DNA of 64,000 nucleotides from Gemmatimonadaceae bacterium (lineage in GTDB: Bacteria > Gemmatimonadota > Gemmatimonadetes > Gemmatimonadales > Gemmatimonadaceae), in the NCBI GenBank assembly GCA_030835125.1, contig JAUQWM010000032.1:62001-126000 (forward strand). The letters run 5' to 3'. Each line of letters begins with the position of its first letter. Positions within the stretch are counted from its first letter, which is position 1. A program made the translations under genes and the position numbers. Of this stretch, positions 36,339 through 46,053 are shown in pieces. Below the pieces are notes generated by a model. The model was not told the origin of the DNA and did not search any database. It saw only the letters and a list, made by a program, of their open reading frames with translations.

Positions 36339-37997
36339 GTGGCGCCGCGTCGTTCCCACCGCTCTCCGGCCACCTGGGCGCTGGCGCTGGCGCTGGCGCT
36401 GGCGGCCATCCCTGCCGCCGGGCATGCGCAGCGCGTCACCGGGCCCTGGGAGGACGCGACGATCGCGCCGCGGGGCGTGCTCCGCCTGGGCATCAGTCCC
36501 CGGTGGGAACAATGGCGCGAGCGGTACTCGCCCGCCGGGACCCGTGAGGCGTTAGGCTCCGACCTCTCGGTCGACAGCCTGGGAGCCTCCGCGATTCCCT
36601 TCCTGGCGGGCCTCCAGCCGTCCCTGGCGACGCTCACCGGACTGGCAGCACCGCCCCTGACGCTGGGATCGCTGGCGACGAGCGTCGATGTCACCCAGGT
36701 CACCACCCCGATCACGCTCGACTACGGGGTCACGACGCGCCTCGGCCTGCAGGTGGTGATCCCTTACGTGAAGAACCGCGTCCACGTCTCCGCGACGATG
36801 CACCCGGATGGCCTGAACGCCACGCTGGGCTTCAATCCCGCGATCTCGATCGCGGGGGCGCAACAGCAGAACGGGCTGGTCGTCACGAGCCTCGGCACGG
36901 CGGCGACGACGCTCAGCACGGAGTTGGCCCGGTGCGCCGGCATCACCGATCCCGGTTGCTCGGCCATCAACGCCGACCGCGCTGGAGCGACGGCACTGGT
37001 GGACCTGGCCGGCCAGGTGGCCGATGCCGTCATCGCGGTCTACGGCACGCAGGTCGCACCGGGAAGCCTGTATGCACCCGTCGCCGGGAGTGCGCTCCAC
37101 ACCGCGGTCGATGCCCGTCTCGCGGCCCTCAACACGCAGTTCGTGTCGTTCCTCGGTGCGCCCACGGCCGGCGACTGGGTGAGCGGTCGTCCCGTACCGG
37201 CGCCACCCATGGCGGCCGCCGACCTCGCGGCGCTCCTCAGCAGTTCCGCGTACGGCATCTCGGCGCATCCGCTCGGAGACTACGAGCACAGCCACGTGGG
37301 CGACATCGAGGTCGGGGCCAAGCTCCTGCTGCTCGACACCTTCGGCCCGCCGGCCACCGCACCGCTGCCGCGCGCCGGCGCCCTCCGCCTCGCCGTGGCC
37401 GGTGTGCTGCGGCTGCCGACCGGCCAACTCGACCTTCCCGAGGACTTCACCGATGTCGGCACCGGCGACCGGCAGACGGACATCGAACTGCGCGGGTTCG
37501 CCGACCTCGCGATCGGGCCACGCTTCTGGACCTCAGCGGTGGTGCGCATCGGCGTCCAGCGTCCGCACCAGCTAACGATCCGGATTCCCGCGCCGGGCGC
37601 CGCGTTCCCGGAACTGGTCCGCGAGCAGGAGGTCCGTCACGACCCGGGTGACGTGATGGAACTCGAGCTCGCCCCGCGGTACGTGCCGAACGACGAGTTC
37701 GCGTTCAGCGCACGCTACCGGCTCCGCACGAGGGCGGCCGATTCCTTCCAGGGGACGTTCAGCGTGGCGGGCGCCGACGGGACGCTGCTGGCCCTGGACG
37801 CCTCCACGTTAGGCATCGGCTCGGCACAGACCGAGCACCTGGGGGGCTTCGCGGTCACGTTCTCGACGGTCCGGGGCCACGCGCGCGGCAGCGCCAGGTG
37901 GCCGCTGGAGATCTCGTTCGTCCACACGCAGGTCCTGTCCGGCAAGGGCGTGCCGAGGATCGCGGCGAACGGCCTGTCCTTCCGGATCTACCGATGA
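36339..37997 (+). CDS. Exported protein, probable outer-membrane beta-barrel
   Basis: From GTG 36339 the protein is 552 residues, with basic residues, a hydrophobic ATWALALALALAAIPAAGHAQ signal and cleavage near HAQ. GTG 36309 is an alternative start. The signal's Ala-Leu run comes from tandem GCGCTG hexamers. Alternating hydrophobic strands (LDYGVTTRLGLQVVIPYV, ALRLAVAGVLRLPTGQ, DVMELELAPRYV) and an aromatic/basic C-terminus (GLSFRIYR) suggest a barrel. No family is assigned. It diverges from the toroid protein. Confidence 0.65.
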   Translation: MAPRRSHRSPATWALALALALAAIPAAGHAQRVTGPWEDATIAPRGVLRLGISPRWEQWRERYSPAGTREALGSDLSVDSLGASAIPFLAGLQPSLATLTGLAAPPLTLGSLATSVDVTQVTTPITLDYGVTTRLGLQVVIPYVKNRVHVSATMHPDGLNATLGFNPAISIAGAQQQNGLVVTSLGTAATTLSTELARCAGITDPGCSAINADRAGATALVDLAGQVADAVIAVYGTQVAPGSLYAPVAGSALHTAVDARLAALNTQFVSFLGAPTAGDWVSGRPVPAPPMAAADLAALLSSSAYGISAHPLGDYEHSHVGDIEVGAKLLLLDTFGPPATAPLPRAGALRLAVAGVLRLPTGQLDLPEDFTDVGTGDRQTDIELRGFADLAIGPRFWTSAVVRIGVQRPHQLTIRIPAPGAAFPELVREQEVRHDPGDVMELELAPRYVPNDEFAFSARYRLRTRAADSFQGTFSVAGADGTLLALDASTLGIGSAQTEHLGGFAVTFSTVRGHARGSARWPLEISFVHTQVLSGKGVPRIAANGLSFRIYR

Positions 37998-38107
37998 ATT
38001 GCAGATCGCAGAGTGAAGATCGCAGAGGGTCTCCAATCATCACTCTGCACTCTGCAATCTGCACTCAGCAATTCGCACTCTGCACTCACGCATTCTTCAC
38101 TCTGCAC
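37998..38107. repeat. Word-repeat hairpin (GCAGAGTG / CACTCTGC units)
   Basis: Left arm 38000-38027 holds GCAGATC and GCAGAGTG words. Right arm 38041-38105 holds repeated CACTCTGC and AATCTGC words. It lies between convergent genes and its right arm runs into the 3' end of recN. Confidence 0.8.
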
Positions 38108-39758
38108 CCAGTAGTTCCCGGGCGTGGGCGCGGCTCACCGTGCTCGCGGGGTCTCCGCCAAGCATCCGGGCCACCTCGGCCACGCGATCCTCGCCCCGGG
38201 CGACGCTGATGTCCGCGGTCGAGACCCCGCCCTTCGCCCCCTTGGCGACGACGACATGGTGATGCGCCCGCGACGCGACCTGCGCCAGGTGGGTGATCAC
38301 CAGGACCTGGTGGTGCGCGGCCAGTCGCCGCAGGGCGTCTCCGACGCGCAGTGCCACCGTGCCCCCGATGCCGGCGTCGACCTCATCGAACACCAGGGTC
38401 GGCACCTGGTCCAGGCGGGCGAGGATCGTCTTCAGCGCCAGCATCACCCGCGACAACTCCCCGCCCGAGGCCGTGCGCGCGAGCGGGCGCGGGTCATGCC
38501 CGACGTTGAGCCCGACGCGGAATTCGACGTCCTCGGCGCCTGACGCGACCACCGCCTCGAGCGGCGCGAGGGACACGAGGAATGTCCCGCCGGGCAGCCC
38601 GAGTTCGGGCAGGAGCGCCTCCACCTCGGCCGACAGCTTCCGCGATGCCTTCTGCCGGAGCCGGGTCAGCTTCGCCGCCTGCGTCGCCAGTTCGGCACGC
38701 GCCGCCTCCTCGCGCGCGGTCAGGGCACGGAGGTCGACCGCCGCCGTATCCAGCACCTCCAGCTCGGCCCGGGCCTGCCGCAGCGCCTCGAGCGCGGCGG
38801 CGACGCTGCCGCCGTGCTTCCTCGTTATGCGGTGGACCTGGTCGCGCCGGCGGTCCACCTCGGCCAGCCGCTCCGGGTCGCTGTCCAGGGTCGCGTCGTA
38901 GGCGCCGAGGTCGCGCGCCAGTTCCTGCAGGGTCACGACGGCGGCGTCGATCGCCTCGGCCACGGGCTCGACGCCGCGGTCGAGCCTGAGCGCGGACGAC
39001 ACCGCGCGCCGCGCCGACAGCAGCGCGTGCAGGGCGCCGGCATCGCCATCCTCGATCGCCGCCAGCGCCTGCTCGACGTGGGCCCGCAACTCGACGGCAT
39101 GGGTCAGCCGCCTTGCCTCGTCGTCGAGCCGCTCTTCCTCGCCGGCCACGAGCCGGCCCTCCTCGATCTCGCGCACGACGTGGCGCAGGTAATCGGCGCG
39201 CTTCGACGCCTCGTCACGCCGGCGCACGAGCTCGGCGATGGACGCGCGCACCGAGTCGACCTCCCCGTGCGCGTCGCGCACGGCGGCCGCCACCCCGGCG
39301 GCGCCGGCCATCGCGTCGAGGACGTCGCGCTGGGCGTCGCCGCCAAGGAGGGCCTGGGACTCGTGCTGGCCGTGCAGGTTCACCAGGAGGCGGCCGACCG
39401 CGGCGAGCGCGGCGGTGGTCACCGTGACGTCGTTCACCCAGGCGCGACTCTTCCCGGCGGCCGAGACCTCGCGGCGCAGCAGCAGGAGGCCGTCCTCGGC
39501 CGTGATCCCGCGTTCCTCCAGGAGGGCGGCCAGCGGTGCGTTGCCGGAAGCGTCGAAGACGCCCTCCACCACCGCCCGGTCGGCGCCGCCGCGCACGACG
39601 TCGGCGCTGCCCCGCTCGCCGAGCAGCAGGCCCAGCGCGCCGACGATGATGGACTTGCCGGCGCCGGTCTCCCCCGAGAGGACGTTGAACCCGGGAGCGA
39701 CCGGCAGCGTCACCGACTCAATGACCGCCAGGTTGCGGATCCGGAGCTCGGTCAGCAT
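38097..39758 (-). CDS. recN: DNA repair protein RecN
   Basis: An SMC-like ATPase in double-strand-break repair. ATG 39758 (MLTELRIRNLAVIESVTLPV) overlaps the nadK stop and gives 553 residues. Walker A is GETGAGKS near residue 35. Long coiled-coil arms fill the middle with frequent Arg/Glu/Ala. The C-terminal signature ARTASGGELSRVMLALK and Walker B VFDEVDAGIGG precede ITHLAQVASRAHHH. The nadK-recN order is common. Confidence 0.95.
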   Translation of the reverse strand: MLTELRIRNLAVIESVTLPVAPGFNVLSGETGAGKSIIVGALGLLLGERGSADVVRGGADRAVVEGVFDASGNAPLAALLEERGITAEDGLLLLRREVSAAGKSRAWVNDVTVTTAALAAVGRLLVNLHGQHESQALLGGDAQRDVLDAMAGAAGVAAAVRDAHGEVDSVRASIAELVRRRDEASKRADYLRHVVREIEEGRLVAGEEERLDDEARRLTHAVELRAHVEQALAAIEDGDAGALHALLSARRAVSSALRLDRGVEPVAEAIDAAVVTLQELARDLGAYDATLDSDPERLAEVDRRRDQVHRITRKHGGSVAAALEALRQARAELEVLDTAAVDLRALTAREEAARAELATQAAKLTRLRQKASRKLSAEVEALLPELGLPGGTFLVSLAPLEAVVASGAEDVEFRVGLNVGHDPRPLARTASGGELSRVMLALKTILARLDQVPTLVFDEVDAGIGGTVALRVGDALRRLAAHHQVLVITHLAQVASRAHHHVVVAKGAKGGVSTADISVARGEDRVAEVARMLGGDPASTVSRAHARELLGAE

Positions 39759-40621
39759 CACGCACGCGCGTCGTCGGGCGGCAGCCCCCACCCGAGCTTG
39801 CGCCGCATCCGCGTGAAGAACGTCATCTCGGGGAACCGCACCAGGATCACCGAGCGGGTGGCCCGGCGCACCATCAGCGACTCGGCGGTGCCTAACGTGG
39901 TGCCGACCTGGCCGTCCACCGTTACCAGGCGGTCGGTGCCATCGTCGTCGGCATGGACGACCACGGTGGCGTCCGGCCCGACGACCACCGGGCGGATCGA
40001 GAGCGCGTGCGCCGAGATGGGGGCGATGATGATGGAGTGGTGTCGCGGCACCACGACCGGCCCGCCGACCGACAGGTTGTAGGCGGTGGACCCCGTCGGC
40101 GTCGACATCACGATCCCGTCGGCGGCGTAGCTGGCCACCTCCTCGCCATCCACCTCGACCCGGAGCCAGATGACGCGTGCCTTGCCGCTCTTGTGGAGCA
40201 CGATGTCGTTGAGGGCATACCAGCGCCGCGGATCGTCAGGCACCCCCGGCCGCCCCTCGAGGATCATGCGGGCCTCGCCGCGGTAGTCGCCGAGCACGAG
40301 GCGGCGCACCGCCGTCTCGAGTTCCTCGCGACCGCAGGCGCTCAGGAACCCGAGGCGACCCAGGTTCACGCCCAGCACGGGGATTTCCCTCCCGGCCAGG
40401 AAGCGCGCTCCCCGCAGCAGGGTCCCGTCGCCGCCGAGCGTCAGCAGGGCATCGAGGTCCTCGGGGACGGCCGCCGGCGCGTCGTGACCCTGCACCATGT
40501 CGGCCAGTCCCGCCTCGAGCCTGACGTCGACCTCAAGCGCCGATGCGAGCGCCAGGAGTCGTTCCAGGACGCCCCCGAGACCCGCGTAGTCGCGATTGCC
40601 GACGACCCCGAGCCGGATCAC
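39758..40621 (-). CDS. nadK: NAD kinase
   Basis: Makes NADP from NAD and ATP or polyphosphate. GTG 40621 overlaps the dxs stop as GTGA and gives 287 residues. Motifs are LTLGGDGTLLRGAR (GGDGT), VNLGRLGFLS, WYALNDIVLHK (the NE/D region) and DGIVMSTPTGSTAYNLSVGGP. It may supply NADPH pools for the MEP enzymes encoded alongside. Confidence 0.95.
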   Translation of the reverse strand: MIRLGVVGNRDYAGLGGVLERLLALASALEVDVRLEAGLADMVQGHDAPAAVPEDLDALLTLGGDGTLLRGARFLAGREIPVLGVNLGRLGFLSACGREELETAVRRLVLGDYRGEARMILEGRPGVPDDPRRWYALNDIVLHKSGKARVIWLRVEVDGEEVASYAADGIVMSTPTGSTAYNLSVGGPVVVPRHHSIIIAPISAHALSIRPVVVGPDATVVVHADDDGTDRLVTVDGQVGTTLGTAESLMVRRATRSVILVRFPEMTFFTRMRRKLGWGLPPDDARA

Positions 40622-42492
40622 CCGGCGACAGCCTCGCTTTCGTGCAGCGCCCGCACGCGCTCGGCGATCCCGTTGGCATCGAGACCGCACAACGAAAGCT
40701 GGCGTGCGCGTGAGGCGGCCGGGATGATGCGATCGGGAACGCCATGGGCGACGACCCGCACCGACGGCTCGAGCCGCTCCACGACCGAGGCGAGGTACGC
40801 GCCGAAGCCGTTCACCACCGTGCCTTCCTCCACCACGAGCAGCTGCCGGTGCTCCGCCAGGATGGTCGACAGCGTGAGGCTGTCGTACGGCTTGAGGAAG
40901 CGGCAGTTGACGACGGTCGGGTTGAAGCCTTCGCGCGCCAGGATCGCCGCCGCCTCGAGCGCGGGCGCCACCATCGTCCCGACGGCCAGGATGGCGATCT
41001 CGCTCCCGTGGCGCGGCACTTCCCACGTGCCGTACGGGACGGCCTCGACCTGCGCCATCGTCGGCGGCACGTCCGGCGCGGTATCGCGGGGATACCGGAT
41101 CGAGAAGGGGCCGTCGGCATCGACGGCGGTCCGCAGCAGGCCGAGCATCTCGGTCGCGTTCCGCGGTGCCGTCACGGTGACCCCGGGAACGGCCAGCAGG
41201 TACGCGATATCGTACAGCCCCATGTGCGTCTCGCCGTCCTCGCCGACCAGGCCTGCCCGATCGAGGCAGAAGGTCACCGGCAGGTGCTGGAGGGCGACGT
41301 CGTGGATGATGCTGTCGTAGGCGCGCTGGAGGAACGTGGAGTAGATCGCCACCACGGGACGCACGCCGCGCGTGGCCATTCCCGCGGCGAACGTCACCGC
41401 ATGGGCCTCGGCGATCCCCACGTCGAAGAAGCGCGTCGGGTGCTGGCGCGTCACGACCGACGTCCCGGTGCCGCTCGGCATGGCCGCCGTGATCGCGACG
41501 ATGTCGGCGCGCTCGGTCATCAGCTCGCCAAGGCCGGTGCCGAAGACCGTGGTGTAGTTCGCGTTCGCCGTGCTGGCCTTGCGTTGCTTGCCGGTCGCCG
41601 GGTCGTGGCCGGGCGGCAGCGCATGCCACTTCTCCCCGTGCTCGCCGGCGGGGAATCCCCGGCCCTTCTGGGTGATGACGTGGACGAGTCGCGGGCCGGT
41701 CATGGCCCGCACGGCGCCCAGCGTTTCCACGAGGCTGTTGAGGTCGTGCCCATCGATCGGCCCGAAGTACCGGAACCCGAGTTCCTCGAAGAGCACGCCG
41801 GGCGTGAGGAACGACTTCACGCTCTCCTCCCACTTCCGGACCAGGGAGTTGAGGACGTTGTGGCCCTCGAGGACCTCGCCGATGCGCCCGCGGATCCGGT
41901 TGTAGAGGGGGTTCCGCTGCACCGAGGTGAGGTACTTCGAGATGGCGCCGACGTTAGGCGCGATCGACATCTCGTTGTCGTTGAGGATGACGACGAGGTC
42001 GCGTCCCGAGTGGCCGGCGTTGTTGAGTCCCTCGTACGCCAGGCCCGAGGTCAGCGCGCCGTCGCCGAGCACCGCGACGACCTTGAACGCCTCGCCCTGG
42101 AGGTCCCGGCCCGCGGCGATCCCCAGCGCGGCCGAGATCGACGTGGCGGCATGCCCGGCGCCGAAGGCGTCGTACTCGCTCTCGCTGCGCTTGAGGAAAC
42201 CCGATAACCCGCCTTCCTGGCGCAGCGTCTCCAGGCGCCCGTTGCGGCCCGTCAGGAGCTTGTGCGGGTAGCCCTGATGCCCAACGTCCCACACCAGCTG
42301 GTCGCGGGGCGTGTCGAACACAGCATGCAGGGCAACCGTGAGTTCCACGACCCCTAGTCCCGCGCCGATGTGCCCGCCGGTCCTGGAGCAGACATCGATG
42401 AGCCGCTCACGGATCTCCTGGGAGAGCGTGCGCAACTCGTCGCGCGTCAGCGCCTTGAGGTCAGCCGGGGAATCGATGCGGTCGAGGAACAT
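40618..42492 (-). CDS. dxs: 1-deoxy-D-xylulose-5-phosphate synthase
   Basis: Thiamine-diphosphate enzyme that joins pyruvate and glyceraldehyde 3-phosphate, the first step of the MEP pathway. The 624-residue sequence has SRTGGHIGAGLGVVELT, WDVGHQGYPHKLLTGR and the ThDP motif GDGALTSGLAYEGLNNAG. The transketolase pyrimidine domain from about 320 includes DRAGLVGEDGETHMG. A long hexamer repeat lies in its 5' spacer. ispA upstream and nadK/recN downstream are usual neighbours. Confidence 0.96.
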   Translation of the reverse strand: MFLDRIDSPADLKALTRDELRTLSQEIRERLIDVCSRTGGHIGAGLGVVELTVALHAVFDTPRDQLVWDVGHQGYPHKLLTGRNGRLETLRQEGGLSGFLKRSESEYDAFGAGHAATSISAALGIAAGRDLQGEAFKVVAVLGDGALTSGLAYEGLNNAGHSGRDLVVILNDNEMSIAPNVGAISKYLTSVQRNPLYNRIRGRIGEVLEGHNVLNSLVRKWEESVKSFLTPGVLFEELGFRYFGPIDGHDLNSLVETLGAVRAMTGPRLVHVITQKGRGFPAGEHGEKWHALPPGHDPATGKQRKASTANANYTTVFGTGLGELMTERADIVAITAAMPSGTGTSVVTRQHPTRFFDVGIAEAHAVTFAAGMATRGVRPVVAIYSTFLQRAYDSIIHDVALQHLPVTFCLDRAGLVGEDGETHMGLYDIAYLLAVPGVTVTAPRNATEMLGLLRTAVDADGPFSIRYPRDTAPDVPPTMAQVEAVPYGTWEVPRHGSEIAILAVGTMVAPALEAAAILAREGFNPTVVNCRFLKPYDSLTLSTILAEHRQLLVVEEGTVVNGFGAYLASVVERLEPSVRVVAHGVPDRIIPAASRARQLSLCGLDANGIAERVRALHESEAVAG

Positions 42493-42497
42493 TCGAT

Positions 42498-42548
42498 TGC
42501 AGAGTGCAGAGTGCAGAGTGCAGAGTGCAGAGTGCAGAGTGCAGAGTG
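42498..42548. repeat. GCAGAGT tandem word repeat upstream of dxs
   Basis: About seven copies of TGCAGAG directly follow the dxs start on the plus strand and run straight into the CTGGTG tract. This word matches the unit of the hairpin at 37998-38107, but no pairing arm is present here. Confidence 0.85.
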
Positions 42549-42638
42549 CTGGTGCTGGTGCTGGTGCTGGTGCTGGTGCTGGTGCTGGTGCTGGTGCTGG
42601 TGCTGGTGCTGGTGCTGGTGCTGGTGCTGGTGCTGGTG
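42549..42638. repeat. CTGGTG hexamer tandem repeat, 15 copies, in the dxs leader
   Basis: Fifteen uninterrupted CTGGTG units (CACCAG in the dxs sense) in the 181-base ispA-dxs spacer. The same unit and orientation precede tsf. Perfect repeats of this length are prone to slippage. Confidence 0.95.
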
Positions 42639-42673
42639 CTGCGGTGGAGAGGGCCGGGTTCGGGTAATCTAGC

Positions 42674-43573
42674 TCAGGATTGCCGTTCGACGACGTGGCC
42701 GGCCAGGCGTTCGAGGTCGGGGGTAAGGCGGCCGGCGCCTTCCATGGCGGCGCATGCCTCGTCGACCAGCGCCCGCGCGCGACGCCGGGCGCCCTCGATG
42801 CCCAGCACCTGGGGGTAGGTGCTCTTCGACAGCGCCACGTCCTTCCCCGCCGTCTTGCCCAGCTGGTCGCTCGTGGCCGTCACGTCGAGGACGTCGTCGG
42901 CGATCTGGAACGCGAGGCCCAGCGCGTCGCCGAACCGCGTGAACGACGCGAGGAGCGCGTCGTCGGCGCCGGCGGCGAGGGCGCCGATCCGCGCCGAGGC
43001 GCAGATCAGGATGCCGGTCTTGGCGCGGTGCACCCGCTCGAGGTCCTCGAGGCTCAGGCGCTTCCCCTCGGCGAGCAGGTCCAGCAGTTGCCCGCCGATC
43101 ATGCCGCCCGCGCCCGAGGCGCGCATCAACTCTCCCACGATACGGCCGGCCAGCCCGGGACTCGCGCCCAGGTCGGAGGCTGCGCGATGGGCACGTCGCG
43201 CGGCCAGGGGCACCATCGCCACGCCGGCCATCATCGCGGTGCCGACGTCGAAGGCGCGGTGCACCGTGGGCCGGCCGCGACGGAGATCGTCGTTGTCCAT
43301 GCACGGCAGGTCGTCGTGCACGAGCGAGTAGGCATGCACCACCTCGACCGCCGCCGCGAGGCCGCCGGCGTCGCCGTCGCCACCCGCCGCCCGGTACGAG
43401 GCCAGGACGAGCAACCCGCGGAAGCGCTTCCCCTGCCCGAGCAGGCTGTAGCGGATCGCCTCGGCGACGCGCGGCGCCACGCCGGTCAGGTCGTCGTCAC
43501 AGCAGGCCGCGAGCGCCGACTCGACGATGTCGCGGGCGCCGATATCCACCGCGAGCGCGGACTCGTCAGGCAC
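42674..43573 (-). CDS. ispA: Farnesyl diphosphate synthase (short-chain trans-prenyltransferase)
   Basis: Condenses isopentenyl and dimethylallyl diphosphates. The 299-residue protein starts at GTG 43573, overlapping the xseB 3' end by eight bases. Aspartate-rich motifs are VHDDLPCMDND and FQIADDVLD, with GQGKRFRGLLVLAS for substrate binding. The xseA-xseB-ispA-dxs order supports the call over other prenyl lengths. Confidence 0.93.
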   Translation of the reverse strand: MPDESALAVDIGARDIVESALAACCDDDLTGVAPRVAEAIRYSLLGQGKRFRGLLVLASYRAAGGDGDAGGLAAAVEVVHAYSLVHDDLPCMDNDDLRRGRPTVHRAFDVGTAMMAGVAMVPLAARRAHRAASDLGASPGLAGRIVGELMRASGAGGMIGGQLLDLLAEGKRLSLEDLERVHRAKTGILICASARIGALAAGADDALLASFTRFGDALGLAFQIADDVLDVTATSDQLGKTAGKDVALSKSTYPQVLGIEGARRRARALVDEACAAMEGAGRLTPDLERLAGHVVERQS

Positions 43574-43778
43574 GGAGGTCGGTGGCCTCGAGGACGCCGT
43601 CGGTGCGCTCCTTGAGCACCTGGACCGCCGCCTCGGCGCGCGCCAGCTCGGCGGACGCGTCCCGCAGGCAGGCGATGCCCTCCTCGAACAGCGTGAGTCC
43701 CTTGTCGAGGCTCACGTCGCGCGACTCCAGCGCGCGCACGATCTCCTCGAGCCGCTGGACCTTCTTCTCGAAGCTCAT
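43566..43778 (-). CDS. xseB: Exodeoxyribonuclease VII small subunit
   Basis: A 70-residue coiled-coil protein ([20 protein letters not shown], then LDKGLTLFEEGIACLRDASA) matching the small-subunit family in length and pattern. It assembles in several copies with XseA. The ATG overlaps the xseA stop by four bases, and its end overlaps ispA. Confidence 0.93.
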   Translation of the reverse strand: MSFEKKVQRLEEIVRALESRDVSLDKGLTLFEEGIACLRDASAELARAEAAVQVLKERTDGVLEATDLRA

Positions 43779-45127
43779 GCTCCTCCCGGCTTCCCGGACG
43801 GGACGATGTCCTCCGTCCGCGCGTGCACGTCGCCGTCCCGCAACCTGGCCACGAAGGCATCGCCCGGCGCGAGCGCCTCTACCGACGTGACCGCCGCTCC
43901 CGACGGCAGCGTCAGCGCGGCATAGCCCCGCCCGAGCGTCGCCAGCGGGCTGAGCGCGTGCAGCTGCCCGGCCAGTCCCTCGAGCATGAGGCGCCGGCGC
44001 TCGACCGGGTGCGTGGCGGCACGGGTGACGGCCACGCCCGCCGCGGTGAGGCGCTCCCGCGCGGACTCCACCTGCGCGACGGCGGCATCGCGCAGCCCGG
44101 CCCCCAGCGTGCGCACCTGCCTGACGAGATCCGACAGCCTCGGCACTGCGGCTTCCGCGGCGGCCGAAGGGGTGGCCGCGCGATGGTCGGCGGCCAGGTC
44201 GCAGAGGGTGACGTCGACCTCATGGCCGACGGCCGAGATCACCGGGACCCCCATCGCCGCGGCGGCCCGCACGACGCGCTCATCGTTGAAGGCCCAGAGA
44301 TCCTCGCGGCTCCCGCCGCCACGACCGAGGATGACGACGTCCGCCTTCCCCCAGCGCGACACGCGGCGCAGGGCACGGACGATGGACGCCGGGGCGTCCT
44401 CGCCCTGGACCGTGCAGTGCGCGACCACCACCTGCGTGATGGGGCAGCGGCGACGAACCACCGCGACCACGTCGTGGAGGGCGGCCCCATCGGCGCTGGT
44501 GACGACCGCGACGCACGACGGCAGCAGCGGAAGGCGGCGCTTGCGCTCGAGGGCGAACAGTCCCTCCGCCTCGAGCTTCATCCGGACCTTCTCGAAGGCC
44601 TTGCGCCACAGGCCGTCGCCGGCGGCCTCGATCTTCAGGACGCGCAACTGCAACTCACCCCGCGCCGCATAGACCGTGAGCCGCGCGAACGCCGTGATGG
44701 TCATGCCCTCGTCGGGCGCGGCCAGCGCGCGCCGCGCATCCGACGCCCACATCACGCAGCGGATCTGCGCCTCGGCGTCCTTGAGCGTGAAGTACCAGTG
44801 CCCGTTCCGGTGCTCCTTGAGCCCCACCACCTCACCGCGCACCCAGAGCGGCTCGACCGAGCCCTCGAGAATGTCACGCGTCGCCAGCGTGAGCAATGCG
44901 ACCGAGACCGCCGATTCCGGCGAGACACCCGGGGCGGCATTCTCCGCGGCGGGGCGGCGCGCCCGCGCCTCGGTGCGCCGTGCCGGGGGCGGTGGCGGTG
45001 GCTCGAGGTCGTCGAAGAGCGCCAGCGTTTCGGGCTCGGGCTCGGCCGGACCCCGTGCCCCCGTTCGCGGACCAGGCGCCGGGGCCCCCGGATCACCGGG
45101 AGCCCGTCGAGCCGGCCGGGAGTTCAC
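43775..45127 (-). CDS. xseA: Exodeoxyribonuclease VII large subunit
   Basis: Catalytic subunit of the single-strand nuclease. From GTG 45127 it is 450 residues. A proline/alanine-rich N-terminal tail of about 70 residues (with PPPPPPARR) is not part of the usual protein. The OB-fold domain has [22 protein letters not shown]. The catalytic domain has [33 protein letters not shown] and [28 protein letters not shown], and coiled-coil helices precede LGRGYA. The start overlaps the folD stop; a later start would remove part of the tail. Confidence 0.93.
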   Translation of the reverse strand: MNSRPARRAPGDPGAPAPGPRTGARGPAEPEPETLALFDDLEPPPPPPARRTEARARRPAAENAAPGVSPESAVSVALLTLATRDILEGSVEPLWVRGEVVGLKEHRNGHWYFTLKDAEAQIRCVMWASDARRALAAPDEGMTITAFARLTVYAARGELQLRVLKIEAAGDGLWRKAFEKVRMKLEAEGLFALERKRRLPLLPSCVAVVTSADGAALHDVVAVVRRRCPITQVVVAHCTVQGEDAPASIVRALRRVSRWGKADVVILGRGGGSREDLWAFNDERVVRAAAAMGVPVISAVGHEVDVTLCDLAADHRAATPSAAAEAAVPRLSDLVRQVRTLGAGLRDAAVAQVESARERLTAAGVAVTRAATHPVERRRLMLEGLAGQLHALSPLATLGRGYAALTLPSGAAVTSVEALAPGDAFVARLRDGDVHARTEDIVPSGKPGGA

Positions 45128-46053
45128 GCACCCGCCTGGCGCGCCGCACGCACCGTGTTCTTGAGCAGCATCGCGATCGTCATCGGTCCCACGCCTCCCG
45201 GCACGGGCGTGATGTGCGACGCCACGGCACGGGCGCTCTCGAAATGCACGTCACCGACCAGCCGGTATCCCTTCGGGTTCGAGGCATCGTCCACGCGATT
45301 GATGCCGACATCGATCACGACGGCGCCCGGGCGGATCATGTCGCCCGTCAGCATCTCCGGCTTCCCGATCGCGGCGATGATGATGTCGGCGCGCTTCGTG
45401 TGAAACGCGAGGTCCTTCGTGCGGCTGTGACAGACGGTGACGGTGCCATCCGCGCCCGGACCCTGCTGCATGAGGAGCGCAGCCATGGGCTTGCCCACGA
45501 TGTTGCTGCGGCCGAGGACGACCACTTCCTTGCCCTTCGTGTCCACGCCGTAGCGGACCAGCAGCTCCTGCACGCCGGCCGGGGTACAGGGCGCGAAACC
45601 GTCCTTCTCGCCGATCAGCAGCTTGCCCACGTTCACCGGATGGAACCCGTCGACATCCTTCTCCGGCGCGATGCGCCTGACGACGGTATTGGCGTCCATG
45701 TGCCGTGGCAGCGGACTCTGGACCAGGATCCCGTGGATCGTCGGGTCGGCGTTGAGCCGGTCGATGATCGCCTCGAGCTCCGCCTGCGTCGTCGTCGCGG
45801 GCAGGCGGATGGTCTCGCCCTTCATGCCCGCCTCGATCGACGCCTTCTCCTTCGACTTCACGTAGCTCTGGCTCGCGGGATCCTCGCCCACGATCACCAC
45901 CGTCAGGCCGGGCGTGATGCCCTTCGCCCTGAGCTCGGCGGTGTCGCGGGCCACGTCGGCACGGACCGCCTTGGCGACCGCCACGCCATCGATGAGCACC
46001 GCGCCGGGGTGCGCGGTGCCGGTTGCCTGGGTTCCCGCTGCGTCAGCGTGCAA
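45124..46053 (-). CDS. folD: Methylenetetrahydrofolate dehydrogenase/cyclohydrolase
   Basis: Bifunctional one-carbon enzyme converting methylene- to formyl-tetrahydrofolate. Landmarks are [14 protein letters not shown] (catalytic Lys), [27 protein letters not shown] for NADP and [16 protein letters not shown]. The reported start is TTG 46053, overlapping the rny end and preceded by GGTGGA. GTG 45999 would remove an 18-residue tail and give a more typical start. Confidence 0.94.
   Translation of the reverse strand: MHADAAGTQATGTAHPGAVLIDGVAVAKAVRADVARDTAELRAKGITPGLTVVIVGEDPASQSYVKSKEKASIEAGMKGETIRLPATTTQAELEAIIDRLNADPTIHGILVQSPLPRHMDANTVVRRIAPEKDVDGFHPVNVGKLLIGEKDGFAPCTPAGVQELLVRYGVDTKGKEVVVLGRSNIVGKPMAALLMQQGPGADGTVTVCHSRTKDLAFHTKRADIIIAAIGKPEMLTGDMIRPGAVVIDVGINRVDDASNPKGYRLVGDVHFESARAVASHITPVPGGVGPMTIAMLLKNTVRAARQAGA

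Noticed and set aside
40622-41833. A 691-residue protein extending nadK upstream
   Set aside because: The N-terminal part is a shadow of dxs. GTG 40621 gives a normal NAD kinase.
42498-42638. CRISPR-like array upstream of dxs
   Set aside because: The units are six to seven bases with no spacers, so they are simple tandem repeats.
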